Shown here in pieces: positions 34,447-43,045 of a DNA stretch of 64,000 bases. The notes under the pieces were generated by a model. It was not told the origin of the DNA. It ran no database searches and worked only from the letters and a program-made list of their open reading frames with translations. Position 1 is the first letter of the stretch; each line of letters begins with the position of its first letter. The position numbers and the translations under genes were made by a program. Where the stretch lies: contig NZ_FYEW01000001.1 in the NCBI RefSeq assembly GCF_900187375.1, positions 806,001-870,000 of the forward strand, given 5' to 3'. The stretch comes from Hymenobacter gelipurpurascens. Lineage in GTDB: Bacteria; Bacteroidota; Bacteroidia; Cytophagales; Hymenobacteraceae.

Positions 34447-37053
34447 ATGAAGCTTCAATATACTACTAGTGTGCGCACAAGCGCGCTGCTGCTTGCCCTA
34501 GGCCTGTTATCCTGCTCTAAAAAGCTGATGGTTTCTGATGCTGCCCCGTCCGCAACGCCGGTAGCCGTGGTGCCCGGCGTAAGCCAGCAACTGGCGGAAG
34601 ACCGTGCCCGCCGTCTTTCACGCCTGGGCTATGACCTACAGCTATTCGTGCCGTCGCGCAAAGACCAGCCTATTGCGGCTACCGAAACCGTCCGGTTTCA
34701 CCTCACGGATGCCAGCCAGCCTGTGCAGCTCGATTTTAAGGAGCAGGCCGACCATCTGAAAAGCTTGAAGGTGAATGGCAAGCCAGTAACGATTGACTTC
34801 CGGCAGGAGCACTTGGTACTACCCCCCCAAAGCCTAAAAACCGGCCCGAACGAAGTTCAGATTGAGTTTACGGCCGGCAATCAGAGCCTCAACCGCAACG
34901 AGGATTTTCTCTACACGCTGCTCGTGCCCGACCGCGCCCGCACCGTGTTTCCGGTCTTCGACCAGCCTAATCTGAAGGCATCCTTTCAGCTCACGCTCAC
35001 GATGCCGCCCGAGTGGCAGGCCTTAGCCAACGGCCCGCTGCTCGATTCCACCACCACGGCCACGAGCAAAACCCTGCGCTTCGCGCCCTCCGACACCATT
35101 AGCACCTACTTGTTCTCGTTTGCGGCGGGGAAGTTCACGCGGGTTTCGCGCACGCTGGGGGGTAGGGACATGCAGTTTCTGCACCGGGAAACGGACCAGG
35201 ACAAGTTGCGCCTGAGCCTGGACCCCATCTTCCAGATTCATGCCGACGCGCTGAAGTTTCTAGAGGCCTACACTGCCATTCCGTACCCATTCCGCAAGTT
35301 CGATTTTGTAGCCCTGCCCGATTTCCAGTACGGCGGCATGGAGCACGTGGGCGCCATCGACTACAAAGCCAGCACGCTGTTTCTGGATGAAGGCGCCACC
35401 CAGGATCAGAAAATCAGTCGTTCTAACCTTATTGCCCACGAAACTGCCCACATGTGGTTCGGCGACCTAGTGACCATGCAGTGGTTCAACGACGTGTGGA
35501 TGAAGGAGGTGTTTGCCAACTTCATGGCCGACAAAATCACGCAGGTGGCCGTAGCTAATTCCAACTACGACCTCAAGTTTGTCATCGACCACTACCCGGC
35601 GGCCTACGGCGTCGACCGTACTACCGGCGCCAATCCTATTCGGCAGGAGCTAGACAACCTGAAGGATGCCGGCTCGCTCTACGGCAACATCATCTACCAC
35701 AAAGCGCCCATTATGATGCGGCAGCTGGAGCGCCTGATGGGAGAGGAGCCCTTCCGCCTAGGCCTGCAGGAGTACCTCAAAAAGTACAGCTTCGGCAATG
35801 CCACCTGGCCCGACCTCATTCAGATCCTCGATGCCCGTACCCCCGCCGACCTCCAAGCTTGGAACCAGGTGTGGGTGAACCAGCCCGGCCGCCCCATCTT
35901 CGACTACGACCTGAAAACCAGCAACGGCAAGATTGCCAGTCTACAGCTCACCCAGCAAGCCGAGGATAAGTCGGATAGGCTGTGGCCCCAATTGTTTGAG
36001 GTGCTGCTGGTGTACCCCGGCGGCCAGGTAAAGGAGCTGACCGTGAACATGAACCAGCGCCAGGTTGCGTTATCCCAGGCGGAAGGAGATGCAGCCCCAG
36101 CCTTTATTCTCTTTAATTCTACTGGCCTAGGCTACGGCGTGTTCCCGCTTGATAAGCAGCTGACGACTGGCCTAGCCCAGCTGCAGAACCCGGTTGCTAG
36201 GGCTTCGGCCTACGTGAACCTCTATGAGAACATGCTCAACGGCCGCAGCATTGCACCGCGGCAGCTGCTGGAGGTGTATCGGCAGGCGCTGCCAAAGGAG
36301 AAAGAAGAGCTAAACATTAAGCTGCTGACCGGCCAGCTCACCGATATCTACTGGAAGCTTCTGAAGCCGGCGGAGCGTCTGGCGCTGGCGCCCACGCTGG
36401 AAAAGGAGCTGTGGCAGACCATGCAGCAAAACCCGGCGGCCAATTCCAAGAAGCTGTTGTTCAAAGCGTATCAATCTCTTGCCCTGAGCAAAGAAGCCCA
36501 AACGCGCCTCTACCAGATCTGGGATAAGCAGCAGGCTCCTACGGGCGTGAAACTCACCGAAGACGACTACACCGCCCTGGCCTTAGCCCTGGCCGTCCGG
36601 GACTACCCCGCCGCCACGCCCATCCTGCCCAAGCAGCTCACCCGCATCCAAAACCCCGACCGCAAAAAGCGCATGGAGTTCCTGATGCCCGCCCTCTCGC
36701 CCGATGTACAAACCCGCGACACCTTCTTTGCCTCGCTTTCCGACGAGAAAAACCGCGAAAAAGAGGCCTGGGTAACGGCAGCACTGGCCTACCTGCACCA
36801 CCCGCTGCGGGCCGCTACCTCCGAGAAGTACCTGCCCCAAAGCCTGGCGCTGCTCGAAGAAATACAGCAAACCGGTGACATTTTCTTTCCGGCATCCTGG
36901 CTACAGGCCACGCTAGGTTCCTATCAAACGCCCACCGCCGCCCGCACCGTCCGTGACTTTCTGGCGGCGCACCCGAACTACAACCCGAAGCTGCGCGCCA
37001 AGCTCCTGCAAGCCGCTGATGATGTGTTTAGAGCCGAAAAACTAATGATGTAA
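34447..37053 (+). CDS. M1 family aminopeptidase, lipoprotein
   Basis: The 868-residue protein starts with a lipoprotein signal (MKLQYTTSVRTSALLLALGL followed by LSC); an ATG 15 bp upstream is also possible. The gluzincin site is HETAH (H331, E332, H335) with the third ligand at E354 (WMKEVFANF). The exopeptidase motif usually written GAMEN is GGMEH here (about 296-300), a departure. A long C-terminal ERAP1-like helical domain follows. It should remove N-terminal amino acids from peptides outside the cytoplasm. Confidence 0.92.
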   Translation: MKLQYTTSVRTSALLLALGLLSCSKKLMVSDAAPSATPVAVVPGVSQQLAEDRARRLSRLGYDLQLFVPSRKDQPIAATETVRFHLTDASQPVQLDFKEQADHLKSLKVNGKPVTIDFRQEHLVLPPQSLKTGPNEVQIEFTAGNQSLNRNEDFLYTLLVPDRARTVFPVFDQPNLKASFQLTLTMPPEWQALANGPLLDSTTTATSKTLRFAPSDTISTYLFSFAAGKFTRVSRTLGGRDMQFLHRETDQDKLRLSLDPIFQIHADALKFLEAYTAIPYPFRKFDFVALPDFQYGGMEHVGAIDYKASTLFLDEGATQDQKISRSNLIAHETAHMWFGDLVTMQWFNDVWMKEVFANFMADKITQVAVANSNYDLKFVIDHYPAAYGVDRTTGANPIRQELDNLKDAGSLYGNIIYHKAPIMMRQLERLMGEEPFRLGLQEYLKKYSFGNATWPDLIQILDARTPADLQAWNQVWVNQPGRPIFDYDLKTSNGKIASLQLTQQAEDKSDRLWPQLFEVLLVYPGGQVKELTVNMNQRQVALSQAEGDAAPAFILFNSTGLGYGVFPLDKQLTTGLAQLQNPVARASAYVNLYENMLNGRSIAPRQLLEVYRQALPKEKEELNIKLLTGQLTDIYWKLLKPAERLALAPTLEKELWQTMQQNPAANSKKLLFKAYQSLALSKEAQTRLYQIWDKQQAPTGVKLTEDDYTALALALAVRDYPAATPILPKQLTRIQNPDRKKRMEFLMPALSPDVQTRDTFFASLSDEKNREKEAWVTAALAYLHHPLRAATSEKYLPQSLALLEEIQQTGDIFFPASWLQATLGSYQTPTAARTVRDFLAAHPNYNPKLRAKLLQAADDVFRAEKLMM

Positions 37054-37079
37054 AGATGTCCTAGTACCAACAGAACCCC

Positions 37080-37195
37080 CACACCGCACGTCATCCTGAG
37101 TGCAACGAAGGATCTTGTCACGCCTAAACGACTGGCCTAGCGCCTTGTGCTGACGTGACAAGATCCTTCGCAAGCTCAGGATGACGTGCGGTGTG
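37080..37195. repeat. Long inverted repeat, GTCATCCTGAG/GGATCTTG type, copy 4
   Basis: Arms near 37080-37122 and 37154-37195 share CACACCGCACGTCATCCTGAG, a mismatched middle (TGCAA against CTTG) and CGAAGGATCTTGTCACG. The loop contains AACGACTGGCCTAGCGCC, almost the same sequence as in the loop of the 47902 copy in opposite orientation. Confidence 0.93.
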
Positions 37196-37203
37196 AAACT
37201 GCC

Positions 37204-37554
37204 TTACACCGGAAACTCAGCCCCGCAATGGGGGCAGCTATGCAGGTTGGTGCCGGCGTAGTACAGGCGTTTCCACCACGCAGCGTTGGATACGGGAGCC
37301 GGGTCGGGGGTGCCGCACTTGGGGCAGCGGACTACTGACCTAGCGGTACGCTGCTGCTCAAACTCCTCTACTGTAGCCTGGGCGTTGGCAGTATCTTCTT
37401 CCTCAATGAGCAGCTGAAAATACATGCCGTCGCCGAAGGGAAAGGTAGGTGGGCCACATGTTTTTACCAGCGCTGCCACCTCAGCTTCCTGAAGTAGCTG
37501 GTACAACTCCACCGCTTCAGAGTAAGTCAGAAATTGAGCAGCCGGAATAAACAT
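37204..37554 (-). CDS. DUF2007-like protein with C-terminal zinc ribbon
   Basis: The 116-residue protein has an N-terminal alpha/beta part (TYSEAVELYQLLQEAEVAAL then FQLLIEEEDTANAQATVEEF) that resembles the DUF2007 signal-transducing fold. The C-terminal part has two Cys pairs, RCPKCGTPDP and SCPHCGAEFPV, which should bind one zinc. No function is known. The gene is single, cytoplasmic and close to an inverted repeat. Start codon ATG at 37554. Confidence 0.7.
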   Translation of the reverse strand: MFIPAAQFLTYSEAVELYQLLQEAEVAALVKTCGPPTFPFGDGMYFQLLIEEEDTANAQATVEEFEQQRTARSVVRCPKCGTPDPAPVSNAAWWKRLYYAGTNLHSCPHCGAEFPV

Positions 37555-37886
37555 TTTTTTATCTTCTGTGACGTCACAATTCCTCCGCTAAAGTGACAGA
37601 GTCGTAACCGGGCGGGTACTGCCAGCAACCTGCAAGACATAGCCAACCGGTACAGAAAAGGCCTTGGGATACTTGTGGGTCAGCGTGTAAAGGCAACCTA
37701 GAAGGGCGTGCAAAACGTGTCACAAACAAGCGTCTAGCTTCCTTTCGTCGTGTCCTTAAAATTTGTCTCTTTGAGAAGAGTAGTTACCTTCTTGAAATGT
37801 GTGGCTGGCAGACTGGCTTGGTAAGCAGATTCTTTACATTCGCACCCCTCTGGATAACCTAACTGAGTGATTGGGTTTCCTTTGGA
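37555..37886. other. Intergenic region upstream of a hairpin
   Basis: About 330 bp between the DUF2007-like gene and the terminator at 37887-37918. No coding frame is convincing. It holds the promoter for the minus-strand DUF2007-like gene on its left side. On its right side a TACATTCG box at 37835-37842 is a weak match to the Bacteroidota -7 consensus TAnnTTTG. Confidence 0.4.
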
Positions 37887-37918
37887 AAGAGCCTCCTGCT
37901 GCAACAGGAGGCTCTTTT
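37848..37918 (+). ncRNA. Candidate small RNA ending in a strong hairpin
   Basis: Between the TACATTCG box (37835-37842) and the hairpin at 37887-37918 lies about 70 bp without a coding frame. On the plus strand no gene precedes the terminator, so the hairpin must serve either a small RNA or the convergent minus-strand gene at 37945. It is a guess. Confidence 0.2.
37887..37918. terminator. Terminator hairpin, GAGCCTCCTG/CAGGAGGCTC
   Basis: AAAGAGCCTCCTG and CAGGAGGCTCTTT pair perfectly with a 6-base loop, and TTTT follows on the plus strand. It lies 27 bp past the stop of the minus-strand gene at 37945 and could stop transcription on either strand. Confidence 0.75.
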
Positions 37919-37944
37919 AGTTATGAGCTCTTATAACCAGTTTC

Positions 37945-38529
37945 CTATTTGCGGCGGCGCGCTGGCGTGGCTAGGCGGCTACGCAGCTTCAGCACGTAGG
38001 CCAGTAGGCCTATCGAAAGCACGGCCAGGCCGGCGGCCAGCAGTTCGCGGCTGGTGCGGGCCTGGGTGGCCTCGGCTTCGGCGGCCTGCAAGTCCTGCAG
38101 CTTCTTTTCGCGCTGTTTATCGCGGAGCTGGAGGTTGGCAATCTGGTTTTCGAGGTCGTAGAAGCGCTGGCGGGTGCTGCTCTGGTCGGTTTCGGCTACG
38201 GTTACCTGCTGCTTGGCCTGCTGGTTTTCGGCCACTACGGCGGCGGTGCGGCGTTGGGTAGCGTCCTGCACCGCCCGGATGAGCTCAGTGTCTTTGCGGA
38301 TAATACCTTTGAGGGCATCCACCACTTCCTGCAGGTCTTTCTTGCTGGGCTTGTTGGCCAGGAAGGCGTTGCGCTGGGCATTGGCGTCTTCGTATTGGCG
38401 CACCAAGGTTTCCCGCTCCTTAATCAGGCGAGGCAATGGGTCGGCCACCGGCGCCAGGGCGGGTGTTTGGGCAAAGCTAAAAAGCGGCAGGAAAAGGAGG
38501 GCGGCGGTAAGCGAACGGGAAAGCATCAT
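37945..38529 (-). CDS. Periplasmic coiled-coil protein with C-terminal membrane helix
   Basis: I do not recognise this 194-residue protein. It has a signal peptide (MMLSRSLTAALLFLPLFSFAQ), a long coiled coil of charged heptads (about residues 30-155, rich in Gln, Glu, Lys and Arg), a hydrophobic helix (LLAAGLAVLSIGLLAYVLKL) and a basic tail (RSRLATPARRRK). The topology suggests a periplasmic coiled coil anchored at its C-terminus. It is monocistronic. Start ATG at 38529. Confidence 0.7.
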   Translation of the reverse strand: MMLSRSLTAALLFLPLFSFAQTPALAPVADPLPRLIKERETLVRQYEDANAQRNAFLANKPSKKDLQEVVDALKGIIRKDTELIRAVQDATQRRTAAVVAENQQAKQQVTVAETDQSSTRQRFYDLENQIANLQLRDKQREKKLQDLQAAEAEATQARTSRELLAAGLAVLSIGLLAYVLKLRSRLATPARRRK

Positions 38530-38996
38530 AGTCGCAAAGAAACGACGAACTGGCCTAGAAGGATATATTCTGGCGGAAACGCCTGCTTGTGCTACCTCTG
38601 GGGTACTAGAGTGGCAACGACTTCTGTGGCCAATACAATTGCACTGCTAACCTGGCCTAGGTATCTGACGTGCTAACGAAAGGCCGTCATTTCAAGCGTA
38701 ATAAGTTAATGTGAAGCTGATCAAAAAATCAACAGAACGTCATGCTGAGCGGAGTCGAAGCATCTCTACCGCTTCGTTAGCTATACTTCAACGAAGCGGT
38801 AGAGATGCTTCGACTCCGCTCAACATGACGTTCTTGTGAGTTCGGTATGATTTTCTGAACTGCGTATATAGTAGCAGTCTTAGTACGCGAGATTATCCAA
38901 CAAGCTCAGAATTAGGGGCTTCCCTTTTGCTGTATAACATTCACATGCGCTAGGCCAGTCGAGCAACCGTAAACGCGAGGTTGCTTACTTGATATC
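38530..38996. other. Repeat-filled intergenic region
   Basis: No gene is seen in these 467 bp between the coiled-coil gene and the RND gene. It contains the long inverted repeat at 38734-38834 and two copies of the over-represented 10-mer, at 38549-38558 and 38950-38959. The remaining sequence has no coding frame or recognised RNA. Confidence 0.5.
38734..38834. repeat. Long inverted repeat, CATGCTGAG/GCATCTCTACC type, copy 5
   Basis: Two 45-bp arms (38734-38778 and 38790-38834) match with one mismatch. They read AGAACGTCATGCTGAG, variable CGGAGT, CGAAGCATCTCTACC and GCTTCGTT. The loop is 11 bases. Confidence 0.95.
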
Positions 38997-41297
38997 CTAT
39001 CCGCCCAGCGCTGGCACCGGCTGCCGGATTTCCTTGGGGCGGTGCTTGTAGAACGCTAGAATCAGGATGGGCAGCAACGTCAGCTCGGCGACTACGCCGA
39101 ACAGCAGCGTAAGGCCAATGAGCAGGCCTACGTAGAAGGTGCCGTCGAAGGAAGAAAAGATGAGCGTGGAAAAGCCGCCGACGAGAATAAGGGAGGTGAC
39201 GATAACGGCTTTGCCAGCCATCAGGTAGGTTTTACGGACGGCCTTGAACAGGCTACGCTCCTTGAGCAAAACCAGCTTGAGCTTGCTGATAAAGTGAATA
39301 GTGTCATCGACAGCTATTCCAAAAGCAATGGTGAAGATAATGCTGGTGCTCACCTTCATGTGCACGCCGGCCAGCCCCATTACGCCCGCCACAATGAGAA
39401 TGGGCACCAAGTTCGGGATGAGTACGACCAGCGTCATGCGCACGCTCCGAAACAGCACCAGCACGATAAGCGTGACCATCACGATATCGATGCTCATGCC
39501 CGTTATCATGTTCAGGGTGAGGTTTTCGTTGTTTTTATCAATGAGGTTAGCCGAGCCGGTGAGGCGGGTTTGCAGCACAGTGGCGTCGGTGTGCTCGGCC
39601 AGATACTGGCGCAGGTCGGCGTTGAGCTTATCGGCCCGGATGCTGCCTACGTCGGGCATTCGGCCGGTCATGCGGCCTTCGGAGGCATCGGGCAGCACCA
39701 ACGCCCGGAACTCCGGCTTCTTGCGGAAGACCTTGATCTTTGATACCAACCGCTGTAGCTCAGCATCGGAATCAGGGAGGCGGTATTCTTCCAGTAGGCC
39801 ACCGTTCACGGCTTTGCGCACCGATTTTACCAGTGTAACCGGTGAAGCCACGAAGTTAAGGCCGTACTCTTTAAGCAGGTAATTCTCAATCTGCTCAGTC
39901 TGGCGCAGCACGGGCAGGTCGTAGATAGTGCGGCCGGGGCCGGGCTTCAGGTCCAGCTCGAAGGGGCGCACACCGGCAAACTGCCGCTCAAAAAACCGGA
40001 AATCCAGCTTCACGGGGTCGTTTTTGGAGAGGTCGTCGAGCAGAGCGGAGTTGATGCGGATGCGCGAGGCCGAAGCCACGGACCCAATCAGGAGCAGGGC
40101 GCTGATGGCCACCACCCACTGCCGACGCGCCAGCACCGTCCGAAACATGCGGCCCAGCACGCCGTCCCAACTATGGCCCTCCTGGCGCGGAATGCGCAGC
40201 TGGGGCTTGCGCAGCAGCATGAGCATAGCCGGCAGCAAGGTAAACGACAGCACGAAGGTGAGCAGCACCGCAATACCCGTAAACAACCCGAAGTTGTAAA
40301 TCGGGCGGATGGTGCTGGTCATCAGGGTAAAGAAGCCGATGCTGGTGGTAAGCGCCGAAAGCCCCGAGCCAAACCCCGATTCCTTGAGCGTAATCAGCAG
40401 AGATTCGCGCTTGGAAGTGCCGTAGCCGAGTTCCGTGACGTAGCGCGTAATGATGTGGATGGTATCGGACATGCCCACCACAAACAGCATCACGGGCAGC
40501 AGAGCCGTCATCAGATCAATGCTCACGCCAAAGGCCGACATCACGCCCAGGCCCCACAGAATGGAGCCCAGCACCACTACCAGCGGCAGCACCACGCCCC
40601 ACCACGTCCGGAACGTAAACCACAGCAACCCCGTCACGAGTACCACCGAGAGCGACATAAACACCATCAGCTCCCGCTGCAGACGGTCTACGAAAATCGA
40701 CTGCGCCACCAGTTTGCCGGCCAGGTGGTAATCGGCCTCCGCGAAGCCCTGGCGGCTCAGCTCGGTGCGCACGGCCGCCAAAAGGGAGTCGCCGGGGGGC
40801 TTGCTGAGGTTGGGGGAAGTCTGTAGCAGAATCGTGACGGCGCGGGCATCCTTGGAAATCAGGTTGCCGATGAGGCCCGGCGTGCGGTACACCAGCGCCG
40901 AATCCTGGGCGCGGCGGGCGGGCTCCTCGGGGTGGAGGTAGGGCACGTTGAACACGCCCAGGCCCTCCAGCACCGGGTTGGTGGCGTTGGTCGGCGACGT
41001 GACGTGCACCACATGTGGCCTACGCTGGATAAAGCGCGTAAGGGAATCTACGCGGGTCAGGAACTGTGGCTCAAACACGGTGCGGCCGGCCGGCGCTTCG
41101 AGGCCCAGCAGCACGTAGTCGTTGTCGTTGCCGAAGCGTCCGGAGTATTGCTGGTAGTAATCCAGGTCGGGGTCGCCGGCGGGGTAGAAGTCGTTGAAGT
41201 TGTAGTTGAAGCGCAGCTGCGCCACGAAATACACGCTCACGGCCGAAAGCAGGGCCAAGACAAGCAGAACACTATAACTGAGTTTGCGGAGGGGCAT
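38997..41297 (-). CDS. RND/MMPL family transporter
   Basis: The 766-residue protein has the two-fold layout of RND transporters: a first hydrophobic helix, a large periplasmic loop (about 35-200), five helices, a second loop, then five more. Typical stretches are VLGSILWGLGVMSAFGVSIDL, LLPVMLFVVGMSDTIHIITR and SIIFTIAFGIAVDDTIHFISK, with the repeated D-T-I-H proton-relay pattern. It resembles MMPL/HpnN-type exporters of lipids or hydrophobic compounds. There is no adjacent adaptor or TolC gene. ATG at 41297. Confidence 0.92.
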   Translation of the reverse strand: MPLRKLSYSVLLVLALLSAVSVYFVAQLRFNYNFNDFYPAGDPDLDYYQQYSGRFGNDNDYVLLGLEAPAGRTVFEPQFLTRVDSLTRFIQRRPHVVHVTSPTNATNPVLEGLGVFNVPYLHPEEPARRAQDSALVYRTPGLIGNLISKDARAVTILLQTSPNLSKPPGDSLLAAVRTELSRQGFAEADYHLAGKLVAQSIFVDRLQRELMVFMSLSVVLVTGLLWFTFRTWWGVVLPLVVVLGSILWGLGVMSAFGVSIDLMTALLPVMLFVVGMSDTIHIITRYVTELGYGTSKRESLLITLKESGFGSGLSALTTSIGFFTLMTSTIRPIYNFGLFTGIAVLLTFVLSFTLLPAMLMLLRKPQLRIPRQEGHSWDGVLGRMFRTVLARRQWVVAISALLLIGSVASASRIRINSALLDDLSKNDPVKLDFRFFERQFAGVRPFELDLKPGPGRTIYDLPVLRQTEQIENYLLKEYGLNFVASPVTLVKSVRKAVNGGLLEEYRLPDSDAELQRLVSKIKVFRKKPEFRALVLPDASEGRMTGRMPDVGSIRADKLNADLRQYLAEHTDATVLQTRLTGSANLIDKNNENLTLNMITGMSIDIVMVTLIVLVLFRSVRMTLVVLIPNLVPILIVAGVMGLAGVHMKVSTSIIFTIAFGIAVDDTIHFISKLKLVLLKERSLFKAVRKTYLMAGKAVIVTSLILVGGFSTLIFSSFDGTFYVGLLIGLTLLFGVVAELTLLPILILAFYKHRPKEIRQPVPALGG

Positions 41298-41487
41298 AAG
41301 CGGTAGCGCGAACCCAGCGGTGCGCGCAGCAGAGGAAAAGGTGGCCTAGGCCAAGTACAAAAGCCAAAACAAAGCAACTGCATCCCGCCGATATACTTTC
41401 GGAGTGGCCTACAGTTGCTATCTTAGGGTCGGCGGTAAGCCAACCGTCATTTTCCGGCTTTTGTTTCCCTTTTACCTCTTCGCTGTC

Positions 41488-41727
41488 ATGAAAAACGCCC
41501 TGCTCGCCCTTGCTCTGTTCTCTTTCGTTGGTACTGCCGTTGCGCATGAGGGCCACAACGACGATAAAGCCAAAAAGGGCAAGAAGGAAGCCTGCACTCC
41601 AGCCATGCAAGCCAGCTGTGCCCCCGGCAAAAAAATGGCCTCGGGCGGCTCCTGCTGCATGAAGAAAGGCGCCAAAACTGCTGCTGTTACGCCCGCACCA
41701 GCGGCAGCGGCCGTGAAGTCGCTGTAG
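41488..41727 (+). CDS. Small Cys/His-containing secreted protein
   Basis: From the ATG at 41488 the product is 79 residues with a signal peptide (MKNALLALALFSFVGTAVA). The mature part starts HEGHNDDKAKKGKK and has CTPAMQASCAPGKK and GGSCCMKK, giving four Cys and two His in about 50 residues, then an Ala-rich tail. This looks like a periplasmic metal-binding or redox protein. I do not recognise the family. A longer frame to 41404 is not supported because the signal peptide starts at 41488. The terminator at 41749 follows closely. Confidence 0.65.
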   Translation: MKNALLALALFSFVGTAVAHEGHNDDKAKKGKKEACTPAMQASCAPGKKMASGGSCCMKKGAKTAAVTPAPAAAAVKSL

Positions 41728-41748
41728 AAATTAATCCTGTTCGCTTAG

Positions 41749-41787
41749 AAAACCTCGACATAGAAATGTGTTGAGGTTTTATTTTTT
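41749..41787 (+). terminator. Terminator after the small Cys-rich gene
   Basis: AAAACCTCGACA and TGTTGAGGTTTT pair with a G-T and are followed by ATTTTTTG. It lies 22 bp past the stop. Confidence 0.8.
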
Positions 41788-41843
41788 GTAGAAATAGAAG
41801 ATACTTATAGCTTTAGCAAATATTAATTAACCCTAAAAACATA

Positions 41844-42962
41844 ATGGAGCTTATCGATCAACTTACCAATCTAGCCTCGCGGGCACAGAAGCAAATTTCC
41901 CACATCCAAACGGAAGAAGCTACCAAGAATGCGCTTGTAATGCCATTCATCAATGCACTTGGGTACAATGTCTTTGACCCCACAGAAGTAGTGCCTGAGT
42001 TTATCTGTGATATAGGCACGAAAAAGGGCGAAAAGATTGATTACGCCATCATGCGCGATGGTAAGCCTATTATTCTAGTAGAGTGCAAACACGCTGGCGG
42101 CGACTTGAATATCAATCATGCAAGCCAGCTGTTTCGATATTTTCATGTCACAGAAGCGCGTATTGCAGTACTTACAAATGGCATCACTTATAAGCTGTTC
42201 ACGGATTTAGAACAGCCTAACAAAATGGATGAGCGTCCATTCATGGAATTTGACTTATTCAACTTTCACGAAAACGACGTCGCCGAAATAAAGAAATTAA
42301 GCAAAGCGTCGTTCAATATCGAAGACATGCTGTTTGCCGCATACAATCTGAAGTATATGCGGGCTTTCAAAAAGTACTTCGATGAACAGTTTACACAGCC
42401 ATCTGCTGATTTCATTCACTTCATATCTAAGCAGATTTACGATGGGGTCCTGACACCCAAACTAAAAGAGCAGTTCAGCATATTGGTGCATCGTTCATTT
42501 CACCAGTTTCTAAATGATAAGATAGCCATGCGCTTACGCTCGGCAATGGCCGACACAAGTAGTCAAGGTATCTTGGCAGTTGATATTCCGATGCCACAAG
42601 TTCCTGATCTGACACCAACAGAAGTAAATCTGGAAAACAAGGACAAGGATATTGAAACGACTGTTGAAGAAACCGAAGGATTTATGATTGTGCGAGCTAT
42701 TCTGCGCAAATCAGTACCGGTTCATCGGGTGGTAATGCGGGATGTTCAATCCTATTGCGGCATTCTACTTGACGACAATAACAGGAAACCAATCTGCCGA
42801 TTGCATTTCAACGGCAGTAAAAAATACGTGACGTTATTTGATGTTGAAGGCGGGGAGCGAGTTGATATAAACTCCCTGGACGATCTATATGGCTTGGCCT
42901 CCCGGATTCGTACAGCTGTACAACGCCATGAAACAAAAGTGCCGGAAGCTCCCACAGTGTAA
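41844..42962 (+). CDS. Solitary HsdR-like PD-(D/E)XK nuclease-domain protein (COG4748 type)
   Basis: The 372-residue protein has the type I restriction HsdR N-terminal fold without the helicase: KNALVMPFINALGYNVFDPTEV, GEKIDYAIMRDGKPIILVECK (D66, E80, K82) and ASQLFRYFHVTEARIAVLTNG. It also has a helical middle and a C-terminal domain ending in RLHFNGSKKYVTLFDVEGGE. COG4748 proteins are found in prophages, plasmids and mobile regions. No methylase, specificity subunit or helicase is nearby. GC content is lower than the neighbours, and it is closed by a perfect terminator, suggesting a one-gene acquired cargo. Its role in defence is only inferred. Confidence 0.82.
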   Translation: MELIDQLTNLASRAQKQISHIQTEEATKNALVMPFINALGYNVFDPTEVVPEFICDIGTKKGEKIDYAIMRDGKPIILVECKHAGGDLNINHASQLFRYFHVTEARIAVLTNGITYKLFTDLEQPNKMDERPFMEFDLFNFHENDVAEIKKLSKASFNIEDMLFAAYNLKYMRAFKKYFDEQFTQPSADFIHFISKQIYDGVLTPKLKEQFSILVHRSFHQFLNDKIAMRLRSAMADTSSQGILAVDIPMPQVPDLTPTEVNLENKDKDIETTVEETEGFMIVRAILRKSVPVHRVVMRDVQSYCGILLDDNNRKPICRLHFNGSKKYVTLFDVEGGERVDINSLDDLYGLASRIRTAVQRHETKVPEAPTV

Positions 42963-42980
42963 AAGCTGGTACCTGCTCTT

Positions 42981-43026
42981 TTACAAAAGAAGCCCTCCTG
43001 TATTATCAGGAGGGCTTCTTTTGTAA
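42981..43026. terminator. Perfect 20-bp hairpin between the nuclease and HD genes
   Basis: TTACAAAAGAAGCCCTCCTG pairs perfectly with its reverse complement across a 6-base loop, between the stops at 42962 and 43046. A- and T-runs allow use on both strands. Confidence 0.9.
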
Positions 43027-43045
43027 ATAAAACTCAATCATTAAC

